Of a DNA stretch of 47,498 bases, positions 31,355 to 38,797 are shown piece after piece. Source of the stretch: a virus; the IMG/VR virus record IMGVR_UViG_3300028161_000002, positions 1 to 47,498 of that record; one strand, given 5' to 3'. A model generated the notes under the pieces. It did no database searches, was not told the DNA's origin, and was given only the letters and a program-made list of their open reading frames with translations. The translations under genes and the position numbers were made by a program. How positions within the stretch are numbered: the first letter of the stretch is position 1; each line of letters begins with the position of its first letter.

Positions 31355-31996
31355 TTGAAAGTCATAATAACTGGAATGGGTAGATCGGGAACGTCTCTAG
31401 TGACAGGTTTACTTCAAATGTGCGGTTTGTATTTGGGCAATAATTTACTTCTACCACGAAAGGATAACCCCAAAGGGTTTTTTGAGGATTTGGAATTTCT
31501 GGCTATAAACAGAGAGATGTTTGCATTGAATAGTAACGGAGGAGGTGGCGGGCAAAAGCCTCCGAAGGAAATAAAAGTTTTGCCAGATAAGCTTATAACC
31601 CAAATGAAGCAATTTATTGATAATTGGCCAAAAAATAAAATTGTTGGATGGAAAGACCCTAGAGCATGTATTACTATTAGAATATGGAAAAAATTTATAG
31701 AGCCTGAAAAACTTAAAGTTGTAATTGTTAGAAGACCATATTCTGAAATAGCTAACAGCCTTAATACAAGGCATAACATGAATAAAATAACTGGATTAAA
31801 ATTATGCAAAATTTATTATCATGCAATTGATGAAAATCTTTCTGAAATCGATTATGTAAATACTTTCTATCATAATTATTTTAAAGATTGGATAAGAGAG
31901 CTTAAAATGGTATCGGATTTTATAGGCTTGGAAATTCCTAAAAATAAAATAGAAAGTTTTATTGATATTAAATTATGGCATAACAGGGGAAAATAA
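31355..31996 (+). CDS. Sulfotransferase (TTG start)
   Basis: 213 aa from TTG 31355; no other start fits. VIITGMGRSGTSLVTGLLQM is the 5'-PSB/P-loop-like PAPS-binding motif of carbohydrate sulfotransferases, and KVVIVRRPYSEIANSL is the 3'-phosphate-binding motif. Would transfer sulfate from PAPS to a sugar hydroxyl. Viral sulfotransferases are rare; with the glycosyl- and methyltransferases it suggests a sulfated glycan on virion or host surface. The PAPS must come from the host. Confidence 0.82.
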   Translation: MKVIITGMGRSGTSLVTGLLQMCGLYLGNNLLLPRKDNPKGFFEDLEFLAINREMFALNSNGGGGGQKPPKEIKVLPDKLITQMKQFIDNWPKNKIVGWKDPRACITIRIWKKFIEPEKLKVVIVRRPYSEIANSLNTRHNMNKITGLKLCKIYYHAIDENLSEIDYVNTFYHNYFKDWIRELKMVSDFIGLEIPKNKIESFIDIKLWHNRGK

Positions 31997-31997
31997 A

Positions 31998-32321
31998 ATG
32001 TCATATAACAGCCTATTAATCAACAAAGTCGATTTGATAGATACGACCACAGTTCAATGGGGAGAGCCAAAGGAAACAGTAATAAGCGACGTAGTTTGCC
32101 GAATCATGTATACGAACAAGCTGATGCGGAACTATCAGGGAGAGGAAGTTCTGTCATTCGCAAAGCTGTTCTTCAAGCCGGCACAGACAATCAACCATAT
32201 GATGAAGGTGCGGATAACTGACCCACAGGATGCAACAAAGACGATAGATCATCCGATTATCCAGATAACGAGACCACAGAATTCAACTGCGATTCACCAT
32301 ACGGAGGTCTGGATATCATAA
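31998..32321 (+). CDS. Head-tail joining / tail adaptor protein (107 aa)
   Basis: Start ATG 31998 behind CAGGGGAAA. Beta-rich protein with SDVVCRIMYTNKLMRNYQGE and a closing ITRPQNSTAIHHTEVWIS, matching the small joining proteins that follow the connector in HK97-type gene order. The glycan block thus separates two neighbouring connector genes. GC content rises again here. Confidence 0.6.
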   Translation: MSYNSLLINKVDLIDTTTVQWGEPKETVISDVVCRIMYTNKLMRNYQGEEVLSFAKLFFKPAQTINHMMKVRITDPQDATKTIDHPIIQITRPQNSTAIHHTEVWIS

Positions 32322-32328
32322 GTAATTA

Positions 32329-32357
32329 TTGACAAATTGACTAATTATGTGTAAATT
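32329..32357 (+). promoter_or_regulatory. Promoter upstream of leader B
   Basis: TTGACA at 32329-32334, 17-base spacer, TAAATT at 32352-32357; an alternative TTGACT (32337) with TATAAT at 32362-32367 has a 19-base spacer. It restarts transcription for the tail genes after the glycan block. Confidence 0.5.
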
Positions 32358-32367
32358 TATATATAAT

Positions 32368-32550
32368 GAATAGGATAGAATGCTATGACTATAATGCAAA
32401 AATTTTTGCTATTACATAATTGCTTCTATCCTAGATATTCTTGAAGACTAAGGTGAAAACTTAGCTTGTCACGCTTAGACGTTCAAAGCAATTAAAAAGC
32501 TTGAATGTTCCTTCCAAGCGTAGGAAATTCAAAATTAGAGAGATATGTTT
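32368..32550 (+). promoter_or_regulatory. Leader RNA B, structured, related to leader A
   Basis: 5' hairpin: TAGGATAGAA (32371-32380) with TTCTATCCTA (32424-32433), enclosing the palindrome GCAAAAATTTTTGC (32396-32409). Then CTAAG/CTTAG (32448-32464), ACGCTT/AAGCGT (32471-32476, 32516-32521) and CGTTCAA-A-GC with GCTTGAATG (32480-32507). The 3' arm TTGAATGTTCC (32501-32511) can instead pair with GGAAATTCAA (32523-32532). This is the same motif order and the same switch as in leader A, but without a T-run. Confidence 0.5.
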
Positions 32551-32946
32551 ATGGCTGATAAGACTGGATTTTCGGTTGACTTTTCGGATTTCGACAAGAA
32601 GTTCATGCGAATTGTCACTATTGCCATACCATCTGCTGGGGCCAGAGGATTGAAGAAATCAGCGGCATATTTGTTGAGGGATGCGATACTGGAGAGGCCG
32701 ACCGTACCGAAGAAGAGCGGGAATCTGAGAAGGACCCAGAAAGTGGAGAAGCCGGAGCTTAAGCCCGATATATCGGTTGAGGCCGGTTTTGCCGCAGATT
32801 ATGCTGCGGCTGTTCATGAGATGCCAAGCTCAAATGATTTTACGGAGCCTGGGAGTGGACCGAAATTCCTTGAGGCAAAGCTCATACGCAACAAAGAGAA
32901 ATACATGAAGATAGCGGCAGATGAAATACTCGGTGAGTCGAAATGA
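32551..32946 (+). CDS. HK97 gp10-like tail/neck protein
   Basis: 131 aa from ATG 32551 (AGAGAG eight bases upstream; ATG 32545 is too close). FDKKFMRIVTIAIPSAGARG, AYLLRDAILERPTVPKKSG-type region, GFAADYAAAVHEM and GPKFLEAKLIRNKEKY are characteristic of gp10-family minor tail/neck proteins. Overlaps the next gene by 4 bases. Confidence 0.75.
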   Translation: MADKTGFSVDFSDFDKKFMRIVTIAIPSAGARGLKKSAAYLLRDAILERPTVPKKSGNLRRTQKVEKPELKPDISVEAGFAADYAAAVHEMPSSNDFTEPGSGPKFLEAKLIRNKEKYMKIAADEILGESK

Positions 32947-33434
32947 TAAAAGAGATAACGACCTATATCCAGAATCAGATTCCTTTGGACCCACTCATAA
33001 CCTGGACTCCGCCTGCTCTGGTGATAGATGTCAATCTATTTCCCGGCCATATCCCGATAGAGAATATAGCGGGCACTAAAGTTCCCTCTGGCCTGACTAA
33101 TCAGAGGTATGTCGCTGTGCTTGAGAATGCTGGTGGGGCAGTGGATAACCAACAGCCAGACATGGTGGACAAGGCGATTCAGATATACAACCAGGCAGAC
33201 AGTTATTTCCGGGCCCGAAAAGACGCTATGGACATATACATGCTGCTGCATCGGGATGCGAACACATATGGGGCGGCGGGAATAAACCTGCCGGTGGTGG
33301 CCGGCGGTCCGCAATGGCTTGCTATGGTCATTGATGCCGTATCTGTACCGGCCCCGATCCAGAATCCCGATGCCAAAAAAAACTTCGTATTTTCAACGAA
33401 TTTCATATTTAGAATGGAGAAGGCTAAATGTTAG
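32943..33434 (+). CDS. Tail terminator / completion protein
   Basis: 163 aa. IPLDPLITWTPPALVIDVNL, the AVLENAGGAVDN start of a beta-sheet and a QIYNQADSYFRARKDAMDIY helix are typical of small tail-terminator (gpU/DUF3168-like) proteins, and the position between gp10-like protein and tail tube fits. Its final codons form half of the hairpin at 33420-33438. Confidence 0.65.
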   Translation: MIKEITTYIQNQIPLDPLITWTPPALVIDVNLFPGHIPIENIAGTKVPSGLTNQRYVAVLENAGGAVDNQQPDMVDKAIQIYNQADSYFRARKDAMDIYMLLHRDANTYGAAGINLPVVAGGPQWLAMVIDAVSVPAPIQNPDAKKNFVFSTNFIFRMEKAKC

Positions 33435-33438
33435 CCTT
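33420..33438 (+). terminator. Short hairpin over the stop codon, terminator-like
   Basis: AAGGCTAA / TTAGCCTT perfect 8-bp stem with a 3-base loop (ATG), including the stop codon of the upstream gene. Followed by TTGATATAAAATTTTTT, a weak U-tract. Could reduce read-through into or protect the tail tube message. Confidence 0.45.
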
Positions 33439-33470
33439 TGATATAAAATTTTTTATGGAGGTAAAGAAAA

Positions 33471-34037
33471 ATGCCAAAACTTGCAATTGGTGATAAGGGA
33501 CCTGCAGAAATAATCTGGGATTATAGTGGAACACCAATAGCCCTGAGCCCTGTTCTCGGAATAGTAGAAGTGACAGGTGAAGATCATGTTAGCCCTGTCG
33601 AAGAGGAAAATTACGGCGATGCACCTGTCGATGCCGTATTCATGGGAACAGTTTTCGGACTTTCCGTGCCGATGACCCGCTCGACGCTCAAACAGCTTGA
33701 GAACAGTATCGCATATGATGTCTTGGGAAGCAGGGGCGGATCGAAAAATCAGATCATCACGCTCAATAACGTGGCCGGCTGCGCTATGTATGCGAATGCG
33801 AAAGATATTGTTATTACTCCTATGTGTAATAACGTCGTCGATCCGGATCCGGCATCTTGGATACATCTCTACAAATGCTATCCCTATCGCACGATCAGCT
33901 TGAATTGGGACAGAAGCACGCAGAGAGTTCATCTTGTGAAATATATGGTGTTCCCAAATCAGGACTCTGGATTCTGTGGCGAATATGGAACTGAGGGAAT
34001 GGAATCAGGCTCGACTCCGATAACAGGGATATGCTGA
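33471..34037 (+). CDS. Major tail (tube) protein
   Basis: 188 aa, strong GGAGG ribosome site. Beta-rich, with VEVTGEDHVSPVEEENYGDA and a C-terminal YRTISLNWDRSTQRVHLVKY. Position (before the frameshifted chaperone and tape measure) and size identify it as the tube protein of a non-contractile tail. Confidence 0.75.
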   Translation: MPKLAIGDKGPAEIIWDYSGTPIALSPVLGIVEVTGEDHVSPVEEENYGDAPVDAVFMGTVFGLSVPMTRSTLKQLENSIAYDVLGSRGGSKNQIITLNNVAGCAMYANAKDIVITPMCNNVVDPDPASWIHLYKCYPYRTISLNWDRSTQRVHLVKYMVFPNQDSGFCGEYGTEGMESGSTPITGIC

Positions 34038-34366
34038 TGTCTAAAAAACTTATACTAAACACAACTAAAAGCCTATACAAGCCTCTTGAGATTGAAATCG
34101 ATGGTAAGACATATTATTGCCAGAAGCTGACAAATGCCACGATCAACAAGATATTCAAGTACAGCAAAACAGCCGTTGAAGGCGACATCAACGCACCGTA
34201 CGAACAAGCCCATTTCACATTCAATATTCCGATGAAAGTCCTGTACGAATTAGATATCACAGAAGTTAGAGACATCAACAACGAAATCATAGATGCAATG
34301 CTGCATCCCACAAAAATAGAATCAGATGCAGAAAAAAACGTGAAAGGGCCTGGAGACAAAAGCTAG
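34037..34366 (+). CDS. Tail assembly chaperone, G-like (frame 0 product)
   Basis: 109 aa from ATG 34037 (ATG 34031 also in frame). LNTTKSLYKPLEIEIDGKTY opens a typical gpG/TAC domain, followed by a helical region that helps tape measure folding. It ends at TAG 34364-34366, shortly after the slippery site. Together with the -1 product this is the usual two-protein chaperone pair before the tape measure gene. Confidence 0.75.
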   Translation: MSKKLILNTTKSLYKPLEIEIDGKTYYCQKLTNATINKIFKYSKTAVEGDINAPYEQAHFTFNIPMKVLYELDITEVRDINNEIIDAMLHPTKIESDAEKNVKGPGDKS

Positions 34367-34563
34367 CAATAATCGCCAGCGAGTTCCCGGGCCAGTTCCC
34401 AGGCTTGGAGCTTTACAATTTAGATTTTCGAGAGGAGGATTTCTGGATGCGAGAATCTGCAAAATGTCGGCTTCGAAAGCAGTTAGAGAATCCTTATCTC
34501 ACAAAAGAGAGCAGAGAGAAACTGTTCTGGACTCTTAAGCTGATGAGTGCTGAGGAGAATTAA
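34037..34563 (+). CDS. GT-like tail chaperone made by programmed -1 frameshift
   Basis: Ribosomes slipping back one base at 34333-34339 continue in a frame that is open to TAA 34561-34563, giving a fusion of about 175 aa. The extension starts RERAWRQKLAIIASEFPGQF and ends with a charged helix (SREKLFWTLKLMSAEEN). This copies the lambda G/GT arrangement, where the ratio of the two forms is fixed by the slip. The extension has no credible start of its own. Confidence 0.8.
34333..34339 (+). promoter_or_regulatory. -1 slippery heptamer A AAA AAC
   Basis: Codons GAA AAA AAC in frame 0 give the canonical X XXY YYZ site. Downstream, GCCTGG (34348-34353) could pair with CCAGGC about 45 bases further on as a stimulatory structure. 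Confidence 0.8.
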
Positions 34564-34565
34564 TA

Positions 34566-37500
34566 ATGGCAGGCGGTTTTTCAGCAGGTAGTATAGTATC
34601 AAAATTAGTCCTCACAAAGGATAAGTGGGATGCGTCTATCCGCAAGGTGAAAGAGGACCAAAAGTCTCTTGCTGGATTTGCAAGCAATAATTCCGCCGAC
34701 TTCAAGAAAATGGGAATGGCAATGACAGTAGCAGGTGGAGTTATTGTCGGTGCTATAGGATTGATGGTTAAGAAGTATGCCACGGCGGGCGATGAGGTTC
34801 ACAAGATGGCGCTTCGTACGGGATTTGCAACGGAGACGCTGTCAGAGCTAAAGTATGCGGCTGAGATAAGCGGGGGAAGCCTTACATCATTAGAGAAAGG
34901 CGTCAAAAAGATGTCGAAGTCCCTGACAGATGCAAGCATAGGGCTTGAGACTTATGTCCGGTCATTCGATCGCATAGGCTTATCCGTTGAGGATTTGATG
35001 GCATTATCACCCGAAGAACAATTCCTGAAGATAGCCGAAGGCATCGCGGCATTAGAAAGCCCAACCCTCCGAGCCGCCACAGCTCAGGAAATATTCGGAA
35101 GAGCCGGAACTGAACTCCTGCCTCTCTTTGCAGAGGGTGTTGATGGGATGGAGGCTTTACGACAAAAGGCCAAAGACTTAGGATATTCATTCGACCAGGA
35201 GGCGGCTGATGGCGCAGCTAGGCTTGTCGATGCACAAACAACGCTTAAAACGGCAATGTCAGGACTCGGAATATCAATCTCTCAGACTTTAGCCCCTGCT
35301 TTATCAGAACTTATTGAGGGATTAAGCGATACGGTCGCAAAGGTAAGTGATTGGATTAAGGAGCATCCGAAGCTAACAGGATTGATAACCAAGAGTATAT
35401 TAGCATTAGGTGGCTTATTGACTGTTCTCGGGCCACTGACCATGATGCTTCCTGGACTTGTGAAAGGATTTGTTCTTCTGAAACTTTCATTTACTTCGAT
35501 GCTCGGACCGATTGGATTGGTAACTGCTGGGCTTGCATTTATTACTGTTGAAAGCATAAAGTTAATTAATAATTTTAAAAGTTTATCCGCAACAATAGAT
35601 GAATATTCTGATAAATCTGGTGAGAAAATTTCTTGGCTCGAGAAGACTTGGTTCAGCCTGAATGCCACTATAGACAAATTCACGAACGGAATCGGTGTAT
35701 CAGAAATTGCCCTCAGAAAGATGAGAGAGGAAATATCGAGACTGAAACTTAAAGAAGAATATGAAAAAAATACAAAAGCACTTGCTAAACAGGGTAAAGC
35801 AACTTTTGAGGCATTAAAGCAAACGGAGGGATTTTCAAAAGCATCTGAATTTCTTAATAAACTGTTAGGAAAACAGAAAGAGAAAACAGAAGGAGTTACT
35901 GAAGCAACTGAAAAAGGAACTAAAGCATTTGAGGATCATGCAGATTCACTGAAGGCTCTTATAAGTCCCTATGCAGCTTTGGGGGGAGAAATAAATGCCG
36001 TTACTATTGCTTTAAGCGGAATAAAAATCCCAGAGGAATTACCTGATGAGTTGAAATCGACATATGACGGTCTTACTGGGATTGCAGGAGTTATTAAAGG
36101 TCCTCTGGGTCAAGCTATTCAAGGCGGAAAAGGGGATATCCTCGGATTCGGGATGACATTTGATACAACAATAGGAAAAATTAAAAAGAAAACAGAAGAA
36201 ACTGCCAAAGGAATAGAATTAGATTGGTCAGATTGTTTCTCAATTCTTAGTGGAACATTTAACACGCTATCTGATGATTATGAAGGGGCTATGGGGCAAT
36301 TGCTTTCTGCCAGCGGTTCGGCTTTTGATGCTGTTGGAACTTATTTTGATGATTTAGAGGAAGGATCGAAGGCTACTTTTTCAGGAATAGCCGGGGCTGT
36401 TGCTCCAATGTGCGGGCAAATTGGTGGAGCACTAGGGAAAATGATCAGTGGAGCAAAGAAGAGCTTTGCTGGACTAGGAAGCTCTATTGGAAGTGCTTTA
36501 GGAGGAATACTTGGACCGGTTGGAAAAGCAGTAGGCAGCGTACTCGGAGGACTTATTGGTGGATTGTTTAAAAAAGGGAAAACAGAGGGAGAGAAATTCA
36601 AGGAATTAGTTGATGGTTTAGCTGAATCTGTCTCTAAATGGGGTGAAATATCAGAATCCACTGCCGAATCTATAGCTAAAGATACAAAAGAAATGGAAGG
36701 CTTTGCTGCTGTTTCAAAGAATTATGCTGATGTATTGAAAGACGTAGGAATCACTCAGGAAAGCATCAATAGTCAATGGGAAAGGGCAATAGATATTATT
36801 AACCACGTAAATCAAGGCTATCTTAGTGCAGAAGACGGAGCAAATGCCTTAAGTGAGAGCTTTTCTCTATTACTTGATTCAGCGATAAAATTTGGGACTG
36901 AAGGCTCTACGGCGATGGTCAATTTCATTAACCAGGTCAAGGCCTCTGGATTGGAAATACAGGGAGTAACAGACTATATAAATGACCAATTAGGGGTTGT
37001 AGAAAGCGGCTCGATAAGTGCGGCTCAGGGGCTCGAGGCTATGGCTGGGGCTGTTGGAATAAACACTGAGGCTCTTGGACGGCTTGAAGGGCAAACCCTA
37101 GCTGTTTTCAATGCGATGATTGCCAACGGAGCTACGTATAGTGAGGCCGTAAATTCTCTGGGTGGAACGTTGGATGCGATAATTGCGAAACATGAAGAGC
37201 TGGGAACTGAGGCATCGGCTGGGATACAGGAACTTCTGAAAATTAGAGAAGTAACAGAAGCAAATAAAGGGCTATTTACGGCTATGGAAGGCAATCTGGC
37301 CGTGCTGAATGCTTTAGGAAATACTGGAAGTTTGACTCAAGAACTATTCAATGATGCTACGATAAGCGCTATAGATTATTATAATCAAATGCAAGACGCA
37401 GGATTGAATTCTAATCAGACTCTTGCTCAAATGGCCCCGACTCTTGAACGTTTGCGTTATCTGGCAAGAGAGCAGGGATTAGAAATTGATACTACTACTC

Positions 37501-38132
37501 AAGCTTTAATTAGGCAGGCTGAAGAACAGGGAATTTTAGGAGAAGAGCAACTATCTTTGCAGGATACTCTGATGGCAGGATTCGGTTCTATTATTGAAGC
37601 AGTCGGAGGAAAGATTCCTGATGCTTTTAGAAAAGCTATGGATAAAATGCATGACTTTGCTGATGATTCTGATGATGCTTTTGAGAGTGTTAAAAAGGGT
37701 GTTGGTGGCATACAGGATTCACTTGATGATTTAAAAGCTCCAGATTTGACTGTTGGTATTGGGGGTGATTTTAGCAAATTAAATAAAGAAATGAATAAAT
37801 GGACTTCAAATGTACATATTCCAACCTTTCAAAGTGGTGGTCTTGTTCCAAAGACAGGGCTTGCATTGGTACATCAAGGTGAGTACGTAATTCCAAAGAT
37901 TTCTATGCCATCATTCCCATCAATGAGCTTTCCAGAACCAAATTTTCAGCCGTTCTCAACATCTATGGGATCAATTAAAGAAAGAACGATTAATGACCGA
38001 GGAAAAACTGTTATGAATAATACAATAAATATTTATGCCCAAAAGCTTGATGATTATACGATTCATCAGGCAGGTGAAAAATTATTTCATGAGATTAAGT
38101 TCCAGGTAAAACGGATAGGCGGTGAAATATAA
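34566..38132 (+). CDS. Tape measure protein
   Basis: 1188 aa, the second longest ORF in the window. N-terminal KLVLTKDKWDASIRKVKEDQ, helical repeats (ALRTGFATETLSELKYAAEI), a hydrophobic region around residues 275-330 (LTGLITKSILALGGLLTVLG, MLGPIGLVTAGLAFITV), a long Gly/Ala/Ser helical middle and a C-terminal FQSGGLVPKTGLALVHQGEY that is typical of phage tape measures. Length sets tail length: at about 0.15 nm per residue, roughly 180 nm. No lytic domain is recognised. Confidence 0.92.
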   Translation: MAGGFSAGSIVSKLVLTKDKWDASIRKVKEDQKSLAGFASNNSADFKKMGMAMTVAGGVIVGAIGLMVKKYATAGDEVHKMALRTGFATETLSELKYAAEISGGSLTSLEKGVKKMSKSLTDASIGLETYVRSFDRIGLSVEDLMALSPEEQFLKIAEGIAALESPTLRAATAQEIFGRAGTELLPLFAEGVDGMEALRQKAKDLGYSFDQEAADGAARLVDAQTTLKTAMSGLGISISQTLAPALSELIEGLSDTVAKVSDWIKEHPKLTGLITKSILALGGLLTVLGPLTMMLPGLVKGFVLLKLSFTSMLGPIGLVTAGLAFITVESIKLINNFKSLSATIDEYSDKSGEKISWLEKTWFSLNATIDKFTNGIGVSEIALRKMREEISRLKLKEEYEKNTKALAKQGKATFEALKQTEGFSKASEFLNKLLGKQKEKTEGVTEATEKGTKAFEDHADSLKALISPYAALGGEINAVTIALSGIKIPEELPDELKSTYDGLTGIAGVIKGPLGQAIQGGKGDILGFGMTFDTTIGKIKKKTEETAKGIELDWSDCFSILSGTFNTLSDDYEGAMGQLLSASGSAFDAVGTYFDDLEEGSKATFSGIAGAVAPMCGQIGGALGKMISGAKKSFAGLGSSIGSALGGILGPVGKAVGSVLGGLIGGLFKKGKTEGEKFKELVDGLAESVSKWGEISESTAESIAKDTKEMEGFAAVSKNYADVLKDVGITQESINSQWERAIDIINHVNQGYLSAEDGANALSESFSLLLDSAIKFGTEGSTAMVNFINQVKASGLEIQGVTDYINDQLGVVESGSISAAQGLEAMAGAVGINTEALGRLEGQTLAVFNAMIANGATYSEAVNSLGGTLDAIIAKHEELGTEASAGIQELLKIREVTEANKGLFTAMEGNLAVLNALGNTGSLTQELFNDATISAIDYYNQMQDAGLNSNQTLAQMAPTLERLRYLAREQGLEIDTTTQALIRQAEEQGILGEEQLSLQDTLMAGFGSIIEAVGGKIPDAFRKAMDKMHDFADDSDDAFESVKKGVGGIQDSLDDLKAPDLTVGIGGDFSKLNKEMNKWTSNVHIPTFQSGGLVPKTGLALVHQGEYVIPKISMPSFPSMSFPEPNFQPFSTSMGSIKERTINDRGKTVMNNTINIYAQKLDDYTIHQAGEKLFHEIKFQVKRIGGEI

Positions 38133-38518
38133 TGGCTGCTATAAAATTAGGATTGACAGAAGGAAGTGCCATAACTTTACCTGTTTTGAGGTGGCTTGAA
38201 GGCAATAGACCCGACCTTCCAGTTTCTATCCATAAACAGATTGAAGAGGCCAGGATGTCGGATGGCAGTCCTAGGTGGGCAATTTATCCCAATTCCAAAA
38301 AAAGAGAATTTATCTGGGAACATGGATATTTATCAAAAACGGAGTTAGATCAGATTGAAATCTTGTTTGATTTAAACCAAATTCTAAAGTTTCAGAATAA
38401 TAATGAAGATGCCGCCTGGTACGATGTCGTCATGATTTCTTTTGATTATAATCCTGTGCGAACAGATATTCTTCAGCTTAAACGATATTCATGCAGAATC
38501 ATTTTGAAAGAAGCTTAG
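38132..38518 (+). CDS. Distal tail-like protein (128 aa)
   Basis: Starts at the tape-measure stop (TAATGG overlap). Beta-rich with WLEGNRPDLPVSIHKQIEEA, REFIWEHGYLSKTELDQIEI and a closing LQLKRYSCRIILKEA. Position right after the tape measure fits a small distal-tail (Dit) or tail-tip adaptor. No family match is certain. Confidence 0.5.
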   Translation: MAAIKLGLTEGSAITLPVLRWLEGNRPDLPVSIHKQIEEARMSDGSPRWAIYPNSKKREFIWEHGYLSKTELDQIEILFDLNQILKFQNNNEDAAWYDVVMISFDYNPVRTDILQLKRYSCRIILKEA

Positions 38519-38538
38519 ATATATCTTAGGAGGCCAAA

Positions 38539-38787
38539 ATGGCTGAATGTGTATGTAACGAAATATTCGATGATGGTATAAATATAACCCGTGATGACGG
38601 ACAGCCGACATATAGAGGGAGAGCTGCACCTGGATATGGTACGGATGCGGCGAAATGGCAGGTTGTAAAATTCTTCTATAGTGCTGCTAATGCGCAAGTG
38701 AAAAAAATTTATGCGAATGGGGATGCTGGATTTGTTCATGTATATGACGGCCGTGCTGGTTTCACTTATACTTGGACTGGGTCATAA
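38539..38787 (+). CDS. Small beta protein (82 aa), unknown
   Basis: AGGAGG before ATG 38539. Gly/Tyr-rich beta protein (TYRGRAAPGYGTDAAKWQVV; VHVYDGRAGFTYTW). Probably a minor tail protein by position. An ORF extending into the following gene frame (from 38711) overlaps it, but the better start for the next gene is 38798. Confidence 0.5.
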   Translation: MAECVCNEIFDDGINITRDDGQPTYRGRAAPGYGTDAAKWQVVKFFYSAANAQVKKIYANGDAGFVHVYDGRAGFTYTWTGS

Positions 38788-38797
38788 GGAGAGAGAA

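Noticed and set aside
31540-31580. A fourth palindromic insert in the sulfotransferase (GGAGGAGGTGGCGGGCAA...)
   Set aside because: It lacks TGCTA and a matching second arm with TTGC; the Gly-rich stretch fits the sulfotransferase family loop.
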